A stretch of 64,000 bases of DNA, taken from Sorghum bicolor (Eukaryota; Streptophyta; Magnoliopsida; Poales; Poaceae). The stretch covers positions 56,841,341 to 56,905,340 of the forward strand of contig NC_012874.2 of the NCBI RefSeq assembly GCF_000003195.3. The letters run 5' to 3'. Positions 44,177-57,300 of the stretch are shown here, in pieces (positions within the stretch are counted from its first letter, which is position 1; each line of letters opens with the position of its first letter). Below the pieces are notes generated by a model. It worked only from the letters and a program-made list of their open reading frames with translations, had not been told where the DNA came from and made no database searches. Position numbers and translations under genes: made by a program.

Positions 44177-45282
44177 TTATTTGAAAGGAAAAGGATAACT
44201 ACCAAGTTTACCTCTTGGCAAGGCGTTCGGTGTTTTTAAGTCCTCCGAACGGGACTCTCCATTTTTTCGGTCGTCCTGGGATTCGCTGGATGGTGTAGTC
44301 GGTGGTTCCGATGGCGCCTCCTCTTCGTGTATAACTATCTTCTCTTTCTGACTCGGTGCTACAGTCTCCTCAGGACAGTTCTGTTCAAGTTGTATGTCTT
44401 CAGACCTTACCACTTCTCCTTCATAGTCTGTCCATCCGTCCTTGATGATTTGCCTCCTCTGGTTGCGGTTGCGTCGTCTTCTTCTTGTCATGACCTGCTT
44501 AGAGTCTTCAACTATATAGTTAGGGTTAGTAAAATAGCGGCGTACCTTCTCAGAGGGGAAGTGCATGTGGACTTCTCCGGTTCCATTGTAGATGATTGCT
44601 TTAACGGTGCTGAGGAACGGTTTCTTAAGGATGATGGGTGGATCATACTCGTCTTCTCCCATGTCTGATCTCCCATCTGGAGCTAGGTCATCCTTTTTGG
44701 TGACAAAGGGTGACTTAAGTCGACGATCTTGACCTCCTTGAACTGCAGTGACCATCTTAGCTGACTCGGTCCACATTTTCTTGTTCCTGTTCCTCCTGTT
44801 GGTCCTTTCCTTGGTTCATGTCGGGATTGCTCTGAGATTTGTGTAGTCTTGTTCTTGAAGAAAAACGTCTCCTTCCTCCCCTTGATGTAGAAACTGATCT
44901 TGGCAGCACTAGCGTAAATGACAGCTCCCTAGGTGTTCAAGAATGGCCTCCCTAGAATGATGGGTGCCTTCTCATCAGTACCAGTCTCTATCACCACAAT
45001 GTCTGCTGGGGCGTACAAGGTACCAACTCGGACGCAGAGGTTCTTCAATATTCCCTTTGGGAAACTTAGTGTCCGATCTACAAGTCTGGGCATAATGTTG
45101 ACGTTGGAGCCAAAGTCGCAGAGTGCTTCTGGGAAGTCCACCATGCCGATGGAGATCAGGATGACGGGGCGTCTTGGATCGCCTCTCTGAGTAGTTAGGC
45201 CTCTATTGATTCCAACCTTGATTTTGTTCAGGCGGTTGTAGTTGTTGTTGTTGTTGATGATGTAGTTTACGTCCTCAAGCAT
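44177..45282 (-). pseudogene. Athila-1 aspartic protease region
   Basis: Two frames: 45282-44929 (GRPRRPVILISIGM-like start, then DFPEALCDFGSNVNIMPR and APIILGRPFLNT, a retropepsin with D-F-G in place of D-S-G or D-T-G) and 44776-44177 (PPIILKKPFLSTVKAIIYNG, then a basic tract MTRRRRRNRNQRR). The first frame starts in an NNNNNYNR low-complexity repeat (GTT/GTA run). It seems a partial duplication of the same protease end. Athila-2 lacks this region. Confidence 0.65.
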
Positions 45283-46428
45283 CTCAGGGCAGTGATTTCC
45301 TGAGTGTCTAGTATCTCCAGTGTGTTTGTGCTTGTAGATCCAAGCCCTTCACTTGGTGGAGTCAGGGAGTTGTAAAACTCCTCCAAGTTTTGCTCGAAGT
45401 GTACCTACTCATAGAGACAAGGCAGAGATCAAGTGCATGGGCCCTGTTGGTGAAAAACACCAACAGAACCAAAAGTGTATTTGTTCTTCTCTAACCTTAA
45501 ACATAGTGAGCAAGACAAAGTTGATGGATAATAAGATGATGAGTGTAGCATTTAAAACATTTGTCAGATCAGATTGCTTGACCTAATGGAAAGGTAATCT
45601 ATCTATATTTATGTTTTGCTTATATCTTCCAAAGATTGAATGTGCAACATTTTAGCTTATATGATTAGGAGTATGGGATCACGAAGGTAGTACTATAAAC
45701 AAAGATTAAAGGACTAAACATGCTGAATTAATTGGGTTGGTTAATTTGGAGTTACAAATCATACATGTTTGTCTCTTTATTTTATGTGAACGCCAGAACT
45801 AAGAAGAAACTTATAAAAGCGATAGTCAAGTACCTTAAGATGTTACCTTACTTGAAGAGTGATGGTACAATATCACCTTGTGGAAGCTTTCCTTTCTTAG
45901 CGGTTGTGCATCGTGTTTGTGGCACCCTCCATGGATCATCTCTCTATGATGAATGAGCTATGTCGTTCTTGTGTAAATTGTTAACCTTCATGTGTCTCTC
46001 TCTTTGTCTCCCATGTGAGTTTATTTTAGGACTTCCCAGGTCGATATTGAAAGTTTTCCTGTAGGGTTTAGTCCAACAAAATATACCAATGTCTACACAA
46101 GCCGTTTTTAGTTCAATAACTGAACTAGACTCCATGTCTAATCAGATTAAGGAAGGCTATTTAACCTAAGCACCATGCTTAATTTAAAAGCCAATAGAAG
46201 TATGGGCAGTACTTCCAAACTAACACTTACTAGGATAAACAAAGGTAGCATGATGGCATTTATAGAGATCTACTCAAGTGGAGATGAAGTAGTTTGACTA
46301 GTATTTAACAAATCAAGCAAGTCTCAAAGGTAGGGACAACCAACATAGCAACTTGGCAAATGATGTTTTCATGTGAAGTACTCCCCCAAGCTTGAATTTT
46401 ACAAAATTCAAGATTGGATGAATTTAAT
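45283..46428. other. Non-coding interior of Athila-1 between protease and gag
   Basis: Matches 56720-57840 of Athila-2. Short frames such as the one at 45732-45956 are repeated there without obvious selection. No gene called. Confidence 0.5.
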
Positions 46429-47021
46429 TCAATGTTGCATGATGATTGGTTGGGCATACCTTGCGCTTGTCATTCCACGAGATCTGCAATATTTATTATA
46501 GACATATACATCGACAACCGCCCATTTAAAGTTTTTATAAATAAAAAGGAAGAGGGGGTTGGAGATCTCAAATGTGGTGATGTTGGAGAGACCAATAGAT
46601 TGGGAAGGTGTTGCATATGAGCATGTAGTAAACGAAGTGGCTATGAAATAAATTCCATGCTCATTAATGTTATCTTCGTCTCCAATCTGAATGTTCGGAG
46701 TTTCTCCTACATTGGTCTCGCCTATGTCCTCTTCTGCAGTAGAATAAATCTCATCTTCAAAGGGAGTCAAGAACTCACCATTTGAAATTGAGCCAAAGTC
46801 AGAATCCATTAAGGCTTCTTCCTTGTCCATCGATTCAATGGTGATAGCACATGGATTTTTAATGCCCTCTAGCCATTGATGTTGCTCTTCTCGATCCTCC
46901 TTGTGGTCTTGGTGACTCTTATGCATGGAATGTCTAGATAGATTCATAGGTTCATCAGGAGGTTCAAGAGAAAGAGCATAGTTGTGGCAGAACCTCCTAA
47001 GTGTTTGGGCCCACTGACACC
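46429..47021 (-). pseudogene. C-terminal part of Athila-1 gag, cut by the Tekay element
   Basis: The frame 46947-46429 (MDKEEALMDSDFGSISNGEF, NITTFEISNPLFL, NKYCRSR) is about 90% identical by eye to the end of the Athila-2 gag. Upstream the reading continues (CQWAQTLRRFCHNYALSL) to 47021, where the Tekay LTR begins. Confidence 0.75.
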
Positions 47022-50000
47022 TGTCATTGTCCTATGGACCTCTGACGGTGATGACGGGGATCCTCCCACTTTCGAAGTCCGATGAGCATCCTAGGACGCC
47101 CATTCCACCGCTACCTGTGGCGTAACAAACAAGCTCGTCCTAACCACTAGCGATGGTCAATTAACGAGAATTTCTTCTTCTCGCCTTTACAGGATAGCAA
47201 GTGGCCACTTTAACACCAGGATCATTCGTTGCGAAGACATTGCAGTATCACAGACGACATGTGACCCAAAATAATATTTCAGAGTAAAACAGCGGAAGCA
47301 TTACATAATTAATTTACAAAAGTAGTTCTTCCAAGTAGTAAAGTGTTATTACAAGCCATGTCCAGTGGAGCAACTTAAACTTTAGTACACAGGTTACAAG
47401 TTTACAGACCCTGCCCACGGGTCACGCTCACTCTTCCTCGTCGTCAACCTCGACGACGGTCACACAACAGGGTCCAAAACATGTCGGCTCCTGAGCTTCA
47501 CCTGCAACAGGGGTTATAAAACCCTGAGTACGGGAGTACTCAACAAGACTTACCCGGCAGAAAAAGAGGAGAAATTAGGAATGCAGGCTTGGGGTAGACA
47601 AGGAGTGGCTGAGCAAGGAGCCAAATTGTTTTGCCAAAAAGCTTACTAATAGTGCATCCTTACTTTCAAGTTTTACCCACGAATTCCTCTCCTTAAGAGG
47701 TCGAGGAGTTCGAGGACAGTCTATCTAGTTGCTTTTCACAGACAAGTCTGTAAGTTCCTAGTCCTTAATCAAAGTATTATCTATCCAACGGCCATAACTT
47801 CATGTCACTCTAAGTCCAAGAATTGGGATCCGAACCTCATGAGACATTTCCCCCTTTCTCATTTTATCACTTAGTTGCATATTTAACTATGATGAGGGTC
47901 GAAGGAATTGAGTCTCCCAATCGGGGAGCAACGACGATTCGAATCGCTTAGCAATCCAGCTGGAGTTCCTAACCACCCGACATATGTAGAACCAAATCTT
48001 ACATATATCAACCCAAATCTAGCTCTCCCTAAATTTGACCAGGTTCGCGGCACCCGAGAGCACAGTACCCCACCATCCAGCCCATTTACCAGGAGGGTAC
48101 ACGCTACTCTCGCCATCGCTCCACGCCCAGTGCGCGAGTAGATGTTCGCGTCGAGGGATCACAAGACTGGGCTTACCGAGGGCAGGTGGCTAGTACTATA
48201 AATTCTCAACCCAGCAGGACACCAACGGACCGGTCCTTAATCAACACAGTTGGAGACACTACTTTAAGACTCCATTCTTAAAGCAAGTCCACCGACAGGT
48301 CTCAAGTTGAAACATCATTGACCATAAGTGTATTCCACAACAACCCTTCAAACTTTCTCGTTTGAAAACCTATCTAGTAGCAGGGCTAAGCATCACTACA
48401 CACTTTTAAAATAAAACAGGTGCCAAGGACAAGGTAACAAATATCAAGGTAGTAAATGCAGCAAGTAGGTTAACCCAATTCTCAACTACCTAATGCAGCA
48501 TTTTCAATTCATAAGTGATAAAAGATTTAAAACATTCAAGGAGGGGTTAATGCATCCGGGGCTTGCCTTGGTTGTAGAGCTGAGAGGGACCCTCGGAGAC
48601 TTCCCAAGTCTCAGATCCTACTTCTTCGAACGGAGCACCGACCTCGGGGTTCGGTTCAACGGTTGCTCCTCCGGACACGTGCACTATACGCAAAAGGATG
48701 AATGCTCATGATATGCATATGACAGATATTTAAGAAGGACCGAGTTGAGTACAACTTTCCTTCTTGGTGCGAAAACAGGCTAAATAGTAATTAGAGTTGT
48801 ATATTATTTTAGTGTCTTTACCCAAGAGGTTGCCTTAGTGAATTAATACCTTTCTCAATTCCTAATTATCCTTAATTAACTGACTATTAAACCTTTTTAT
48901 CTTAATTAATTATTAATTAATTATTGATGGCAGTAATTAAGTATTAACATCAAACAATAATTAAGTGCCAAAGGTCATTAAGGTTAATGACCTCAGGTCA
49001 TCACATAATCCCAAAAGCACTCAAACCCTAATTTGAGAAATTAAGCTAATTATTACCTAATTACTTTGAAATTATTACTAAATTACTAATTAAGGGTTTA
49101 ATATGATTTTATTCAAACATTATCCAAATCCCACCAAATCTTGTGTGAGGCTAGGGAATAATACTCAGAGACTTCCCACAAATTTTGGTGATTTTTGGAT
49201 ATACCCAAAAATTATTAAAATTCATGGAAGTTTCATTTACTAATTAAAAGAGGCAATTTTTATATACATGCAAACTACCAGAAAAATAGAATCTAATATT
49301 TTTCCTGTGTTCTACTCATTTCATAGAATCTACACAAAAATGTCCATGATTTTTGAATCAGTGTACAATTTCTACACAATTTCACATATCAAGCATTTTT
49401 AAACAAAAAGGAAAAAGAGAAAGCACACTGCGCTAAGCGGCCGGCCCGCTTGGTCACGGCCCAAGTCGGCCCGAGAGCCTTCCCGCGTCGCGTGCGGGTG
49501 CTGTCTTTCTCACACGGCCACTGACGGGCGGGCCCCGTCCGTCACATGCCTCTTCCACCTCCTGTCGCGGTTCCGGCGAGCTCAAGCTCATCGCCGGTGA
49601 GATCCCGGCCTCCGCGGTAGGGTGGGCTAGCACCTACGGCCTCTCGCGCAACCCCTGGGACACACAGGACAACCCCTACTCCCTCCTAACCCTCCTGCTC
49701 ACGTCCACGGCGGACGGCGACACTACCCGAGCGAGCACCGACCTTCACAAGCGGTTAGAACGTGGACCAACCAACGCATAAGCTTCAGGGGCTCACCACG
49801 ACTTCAACGGAGCAAGGAGCGGCGGTGGGGAGGCTTGGAGCAGGTCTGGTCGCGGTGAAACACCCACGGCGGCGATTCCGGCCGGAGTCGGAGGAGAACG
49901 GCTCGGTTGCGGGCTATGAGGGGTTAGAGCTTGCGATAGGGGGCGCAAACGGTTGCTGAGTTCTTGGCAGAGTTGTTGGTGCACACGGGTGGCTTGGAAA

Positions 50001-51010
50001 GGGAGCGAGAAAGGCGAATTTGATGGGTGCAAAGAGCTCGTCGGCGTCGGAGTTCCGAGGAAAGGAAGTTTTCCACGGCGGCTCGGGGTTTTATCCTCGC
50101 GACGCAGTGCTTGCTGCGGATGAGGACGCCAGGGCGACGCCCAGCAAGCAAGCAGCTGCGTGGCCAGGCGCGTGGCGGCGCTGGACGCAGCAGCTCTGCC
50201 CCGGCGGCAGTGCATCCCCCCTGCTCGAGCACTGTAGCAAGCCATATCCAATTATTTTGTTGTTTTGCAAAATTCTCCCAAAAGTTTAACTGGAGCCAAA
50301 TTTTCACCAAAATGAAAGTTGTGCAGAATTTTGAAAGCTACAAAACATCTTTTGGTGTCCAAAACTGATTCTAAGTGGAAATTGGTGAATTTGACAAAAC
50401 AGTTTGAATTTCAAATCTCAAATTGGAAAAATTCCAATTTTGAATTGGGGCAGATTAGAAATTCTAAAATTACTTTTGATTTTTCTCAATAACTTGAAAC
50501 ATTCCCAAAATGAAATTTGTTCCTTTTGTTGAGCTCTACAACTTTCATGTTGGTCACTTTTGAAGATTCCAAATAGATTTTGAATTGGGGATTCAAATTG
50601 GAAAGGGGGACACTTTCTGGAAAGTTGTATTTTCAAAATTACTTTAAATTTTGTATTGAAACTTCAGAAACTCAAAACACAAAAGTTGTACATCTTGACA
50701 ATATCTACAACTTTGCTTTTGAACTCAACCTCAAATTTTGCTTAGTTTTTAACTTGCACCAAAGGGGGCAAATCCAGGGTTTAAAATCAGGGTTCTTCCC
50801 CCCTATTTTCTCGGAAACCTTCCACCCTAGGAATTTCACAACCACACTAGCTTCAATACCCCTTGAAAACACACTTTAATTCCCTAAGCACAAGCAATCA
50901 AAATAAACTTGTTTTAATTCGATGCATCAAGTGGTGCTTAATCAATATGTGATGCAATGCTCATGATGACATGATCCAGTTTTAATAACCGTAACATCAG
51001 GGACGTTACA
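47022..51010 (-). repeat. 3' LTR of the Tekay-like element, about 3989 bp
   Basis: TG..CA borders at 47022 and 51010 (TGTCAT, GTTACA). It contains a GC-rich block (49430-50240) with open frames on both strands that are compositional. Minus-strand words such as GGTTTTATAACCCCTGTTGC near 47515 (probably promoter related) match remembered grass Tekay LTRs. No gene inside. Confidence 0.7.
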
Positions 51011-51211
51011 GCCCTTCCCCCTTAAAGAAATCTCGTCCCCGAGATTTAAAGCCTTAGGGTATGTAATGGAAAAGGAAATTTGTCAAACTATTTCATCTTC
51101 AACCTTTTCATAAGACAAGAGGCTGGGGAAGATTACTTCATTATAAACATATATGTACATTAAGTACATGACTTTGGCAACCCTTTTCCTTCACTAGAGT
51201 ACACTTCCTTT

Positions 51212-53069
51212 TTATCGGATGTTGTCTTGAAGAGAAGCATGGAACTCAGGAAAATTCTCCATTAGATAATCCTCAGATTCCCATGTGGCTTCTTCTTCAG
51301 AGTGTTGGCTCCATTGCACCTTGTACCACCTGGTAGTTGCTCTTCGAGTAACTCTGTCCCTTTGGTCTAATACTCGGATAGGATACTCTGCATAAGTTAG
51401 ATCCGCTTCAAGTTCTACATCTTCAATATCTTGAACCTGGTCTGGTACTCGAAGACACTTTTTCAGTTGAGACACATGAAATACATCGTGTACCCCAGAT
51501 AATCGTTCGGGCAGTTTAAGGCGGTAAGCTACCTGTCCACACCGGTCAATGATTGGAAATGGATCAATGTAACGAGGTGCTAGCTTGCCTTTAACGCTGA
51601 AATGATTTACTCCTTTCATTGGGGATACTATCAGATATACATGGTCACCCTTGGCGAATTTTAAGGGTCGACGTCTTTTATCGGCATAGCTTTTCTGCCG
51701 GGACTGAGCAACCTTCAAGTTATTTTGAATTTGCCTAACTTTGTTCTCAATTTCCTTCACTAAGTCAACCCCAAAGAACCATATTTCTCCAGGTTCAGAC
51801 CAATGTAGTGGAGTCCGACATCGACGGCCATATAGTGCCTCGAAGGGAGCCATCTTAATACTTTCTTGGTAGCTATTGTTGTAGGAAAACTCTACTAGAG
51901 GCAAACAGTCATCCCACTTATCTGGAAAGTTTAGGGCACAAGATCTTAATAGATCTTGTAGGGTTTGATTCACCCTTTCTGTTTGCCCACCTGTTTGAGG
52001 GTGGTAGGCTGTACTGTATAAAAGCTTGGTGCCCAAGGATTCATGTAAGCATTTCCAAAACTGGGAGACAAATTGTGTGCCTCTATCTGACACTATTGTC
52101 TTTGGCACCCCATGCAGACTCAGTATACGATCAAAATAAATCTTAGCATAGGTGGAGGCAGGATATAATATCTTTACAGGCAAGAAGTGCGCCGTTTTGG
52201 TGAGACGATCCACAATGACCCAAATAAAATCAAAGCCTTTGGCCGTCTTGGGCAATCCTACTATGAAATCCATGCTAATATCATCCCATTTTGCATGTTG
52301 GAATAGGCAAGGGTTGCAACTCTCCAGCGGATTTGAGATGAATAGCTTTGACCTTTCGGCATGTGTCGCATTGGGCCACATAGCAGGCTATTTCTATCTT
52401 CATTTTCGTCCACCAAAACCTTTGCTTCAGGTCCTGATACTTTTTATTGCTCCCCGGATGAATAGAATATCTGGTGGTATGAGCTTCATCCAGGATTTGC
52501 TGACGTAGCTCAGGTACCTTTGGAACCACTAACCGGTTTTTGAACCAGATTACTCCTGCATCATCCACTTTAAAGTCTGTGGGTGCTCTGTTAGAAATTT
52601 TCTCTTTAAGATATTTCATGCCTTTGTCTTCTTTTTGTGCCTCTATGATTTGAGCTTCAAGATTGAAATCAATCTTTAGATTGGCAAGGCTTCCTTGGGA
52701 AATCATTTCTATTCCCAAGTTCTCCAGCTCTTGGCACAAAGTTATGTCTTTAGGCTTCACTATTAAACAATTGCAGTGAGCCTTACGACTGAGGGCATCA
52801 GCTAGTACATTCGCCTTGCCAAGGTGATAATGCACCTCGAGGTCGTAATCTTTGATCAACTCTAGCCACCTCCGCTGGCGCATATTAAGTTCAGCTTGAG
52901 TGAAAATATACTTCAAGCTTTTATGATCTGTGTATAGGTGACAAGTGTTCACCAACAGATAATGGCGCCAGATCTTCAATGCATGTACTACGGCGGCTAG
53001 TTCAAGATCATGGGTCGGGTAATTCTCTTCATGTGGTTTAAGCTGCCTGTTGACACTTGCTAACACCAC
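51212..53069 (-). pseudogene. Tekay RNase H and integrase with chromodomain, one frameshift
   Basis: Frame 53069-52281: RNase H end ([33 protein letters not shown]) and the integrase finger ([25 protein letters not shown]). Frame 52381-51212: integrase core (DFIVGLP..FIWVIVDRLTK, IVSDRGTQF, AYHPQTGGQTERVNQTLQDL), then a C-terminal chromodomain (TTRWYKVQWSQHSEEEATWE). The two frames overlap and join only with a one-base shift near 52300. The chromodomain in chromoviruses guides integration to heterochromatin. The catalytic D, D and E appear present. Confidence 0.85.
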
Positions 53070-54386
53070 TTGAATACTAGGTTGTCATCCCCAGCATGGC
53101 ACTAGAGTGTACTATGGTATTTATACGCACACAGATAATCCGCAAGCGCACGGATACCGTTGATGCTTTTACCCAGTTAAAGGTTTTATCGTATCCACAA
53201 GGAAACGGGAGAACCAACTACGCTCTAACTTAACCCAGATAAATAGATAAGTGTAAATAGGAAAGATGGTAGAATTGAATAAGAACAATATTAAAGGTAA
53301 GATAACAGTGAATGATAATATGGGAATAGAGAATAGAGCAATTCTAGTATATGGGCGATAGTAGCAGAATAGAGAGGATAACTATGGTTTCTCTACTTCA
53401 AAGGGGTATGTCTATGTCTGGGACGAACCACGTGATAAGAGTACACCACAAAGGATGCTTATCCTTAGGCCGATAAACCCTACCCGTCCTGCTAACGAGA
53501 GGTGGACTACAGAGGACCAACGTAACTGTCACCTATGCGGCCTACCACACAATCTAGCTAGACAGGGGATATCCACAAGTAATCTAGATCTAAGCACCTC
53601 GCTTACACCTATACTACAACTCTCACCTATAGCGTCCTATAGATTAGAATACTCAAAAGAGTTGTGAACCAGAACATACATAATTAGTAATTGCATAATG
53701 AATTGGAAGTAGATTACCAAAGTCATCCCATGAGCAAGCTTGATTAGAGCTTGATCATGATGAAGTACAACCGGAGGAAGAACCGACAGGCCGGCCTCTC
53801 CTCTAATCCTCCTTCGCTCTCCATCTTGCTACTATCTAGATCTACTCTAGTTTAGAGAAGAGAGGAGAGCTCTCATCTCTAAACCCTAGCTTTTGCTCTG
53901 TCTATGAATAATGAATAATGATCAAGGGGTTTCTCCTCTAGGGGCCAGGGGGTCTGGTTATATAGTAACCTCAAGTGAACCTAGGCCGTCGGATCAAACC
54001 GACATTGATTGAACGGTTATTCTTGATCCTTTAGGTCGGTGGAGATCTCCCAAGAGAAAGAGTCCTGATTGGGCTCCAAGTCAGGGCGGGCACCCAGGGC
54101 AGGAGGGCGGGCGCCCTGCCTCTGGCCCCGTTCGGCCTTCGCTTCCTTCCCGTGGCTTCTGGAGTCTTCTAGATGTAAGATAATTGCGCGGCACATTAAT
54201 ATCTCTATGTAATCCCGACGTGTGGGCCTTTCTTCCGTATTTCCTGATAACCCCCTGCAGAAATAGACAAACACCAAAACTCGTGGAATTCTGTCAGATA
54301 AAACCCTAAGTTTAGATGTTGGTTGTATTTGGATCCTTTTCTTTATTTATTTGATAATTAAATTTGATATTTAAGGACCGTCAACA
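53048..54386 (-). repeat. Left (3') LTR of Athila-2
   Basis: 1339 bp, TGTTGACAC...CCGTCAACA. Differs from the right LTR by about 1.3% plus a 21-bp insertion at about 54090-54110 that repeats a GGGCGGGC word. Confidence 0.95.
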
Positions 54387-57300
54387 AACTCCCCCCAAGC
54401 TTACCTCTTGCTCGTCCCTGAGCAAGGATAGACTCAGTAATGGATCAGAAGTTGTTGCAATATCTTAAAAATTTGACGGTACACATGCTTTTAAATAAGA
54501 TCTCATCTCTAAGTTAGAGTAAACTGTCAAGAACTAAAACTTACTTACTTTACCTTTCACCATGGGACTTGTAACCGTCACTTCTGTCTTGAGTAGTTAA
54601 AAGATAGAACAGTCTGGCCAAGTGCCATGTCTCTTATTCTTGATCAGCTATAGCTCTAGAGTTTTTTGCAGATTTTCAAATAAAACTCAGAGATTCCTTG
54701 TATGACTCTCTAAATCTCTCTTTTGTGGTATTTCTGGATCCTTACCAAGGCAGTGATGGTATATGCCTTCTCTCAAGATATGTGGTATTTGTGGTATAAG
54801 GCATAGTGACATTGCCTTCTCTCTCACCCTACTCTAATAAGGCTTTAAATTCTAGAGCTCATAGGTGGGAGATAAAGTATACATACTTACAAGACATTTA
54901 TTGTATAGTCAAACCATGGATCCAAAGAAACAAATCAATAAGCCAAATCAAGATGTGCATGTGTGGCGAATGAATGGTGTATGGTGATGATGGTGATAAC
55001 AATGGTGAAAGTCTAATTCTACTTTTGCTCTTTTGAGGGGATACATACATTCCTTGTTTTTTAAACTTTATGAGGAGAATGAGATGCTCTTCTTTTTCTT
55101 TCCTCTCAGGTGGGTATCTTGTACCCCAAATTCTATTGTCGGACACTTGTCCAATTTACCTCTCGTCTCACTTTTTCTTTCTTTCGAGGTTCCGGGCACT
55201 TGCCCCTTTTTATTTCCTCGTTTATTTTTTTCTTTTCTTCTCTTTTCTTTTTTTTCTTTTCAGAGCACTCATCTCTTGAGATAATATAGCAAGTGGTAGT
55301 AGCAAGATAACTTGAGCATTTATTTCTCAAGGGAAAACAGAAATATTTTTGGCTATTCTCTCCCGGATTAGGAGTAGAATATTTTTGGGTGGTTCTGGAG
55401 ATGGACATGGATGGATATATGTGGATGGTACTTTCAGAGTAAAAGTAGCATATATGAGTGAACGTGCAAGTGAACCTTGATTTAACCACATGACAACCTA
55501 CTAAGGGTCTACACAGCTTGACCACACTCGATGCTCATAAGCAGTAAATAGTAAATGTGTGGCTCAAAGTCTAGCAAGCATGTATATATGGCTGTGGTAG
55601 GAATTTAAACTCTCATCATACAGGAACTCATCATGCAATATTTTAGAGATTTTTCAAAGATAAAATTCTCTAGAATTCTAGCATCTCTAGGAACAGATAA
55701 ACAGCAGCTCAACCTTCCCATATCATATCCGTTAACAACTTAGATTTCAGATCAAGTTTTCATCCCACAAATTTAGATCTAGAGCAAGCTTTAAATTATA
55801 ACAGTTATATCCAAACTTGAGAGAGAACTTCAAATTTGCAAATTAGGCAGAGCAACTATTCATCATATCCATGCTAGAGTTTTATTATTAAGATTCAGAT
55901 TAGCATAGCCACTTTATTTATTTATTAAACACACTAAGCAAAAGATATATATATATATATAAGCACAAAATCTTTATTTGGTTTTTCATAGTTTATGTAT
56001 TTTAATATTCTAATGTAATATAAGTATAAAGATAGGTAGAAATACTTAGCAAGATAAATGGGGGTGCTCTCCCCCAAGCTGAATTTTGACGTAATTTCTC
56101 TTGATGTAGCTAGCAGGTGGCAGAGGTGTATTTGAAAGTCAGCAGCATTCTGACAGCGATTAGAATGTCCTCCGTCTGCTAGTCTTCTTGATTCTTAAAT
56201 TCTGTGGAGCTCAAATAGACAACAAAGCTTGTGGAACTAATTAAGTGTTAGCATAAATATCTAGCCTTCATCATGTTGAGCTTCCTCAATAAATATTACT
56301 CCCTGTTTTTATATTTTTATTTTATAAAGCAGAAAAGAAATATTTATTTTATTTTTATACCACCACAGTGAAGGTACTTATGGGTTTTATGCCACTCGTA
56401 TACTCACATGGGGTTTAGTATTTTTTAATATTTTTATTTTCTTTTCAAGATAGCATGATTAACTAATAATCTATTTAAGGAAAGTAAATAATTAAAGGGA
56501 AAGGGAATGCAGAAAGGATAAATATGGATAACTGCTGATCTTACCTTTCAGCGAGGGTTCAGTGTTTTAAGTCTTCTTAACAAGACTTCTCACTGTGTTC
56601 ATTCTTCAGGTGCGTCATTTGATTCAGGTGCGGACCTTGATGTCTGCACCTCTTCGTTTGCCCAGCAGTTCGAAGTGCGGCGTTGGCAGTGTCCTGCTCA
56701 GTGTGTTTGTGCTCGTAGATCTAGGTCCTTCACTTGGTAGAGTCTGAGAGTTATAAAACTCCTCCGTGTTTTGCTCGAAGTGTACCTGCTCATAGAGACA
56801 AGGCAGAGATCAAGTGCATGGGTCCTGTTGGTGGAAAACACCAACAGAACCTAAAGTGTATTTGTTCTTCTCTAACCCTAAGCATAGTGAGCAAGACAAA
56901 GTTGATGGATGAAAAGTTCATGAGTGTAGCACTTATAACATTTGTCAGATCGGATCGCTCAACCTTATGGAAAGATAATCTATCTATGTATATGTATTTT
57001 TCTTTATATCTCTCAATGATTGAATGTGTAACATTTTAGCTCATATGATTAGGAGTGGGGGATCATGGAGGTAGTACTAAGAACAAGGATTAAAGGACTA
57101 AACATGTTGAAATCAGTTGGGTTGGTTACTCTAGAATTGTAAATCATACATGTTTGTCTCTTTTATTTATATGAACGCCAGAACCAAGGAGAAGCTTATA
57201 AAAGTGATAGTCAAGTACCTTAAGATGTTACCTTGCTTGAAGAGTAATGGTACAGTATCACCTTATGGAAGCTTTCCTTTCTTAGCGGTTGTGCATCGTG

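Larger units (their letters stand above)
40838..47021 (-). mobile_element. Athila-1: Athila-like element, cut on both sides
   Basis: Contains a left-truncated LTR (about 40838-42151), a polypurine tract (AACTCCCCCAAGCTT, plus strand) at 42152, non-coding DNA, a protease region (44177-45282) and a gag C-terminus (46429-47021). All reads are on the minus strand and similar to Athila-2. Its left side abuts CACTA-E; its right side is interrupted in gag by the Tekay element, so the rest is expected beyond the window. Confidence 0.75.

Noticed and set aside
49762..50368. Several frames of 65-152 codons
   Set aside because: They lie in the GC-rich part of the Tekay LTR and overlap each other on both strands.
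53455..53667. 70-codon frame repeated at 60044-60256
   Set aside because: Both copies are in the two LTRs of Athila-2; identity follows from LTR duplication.
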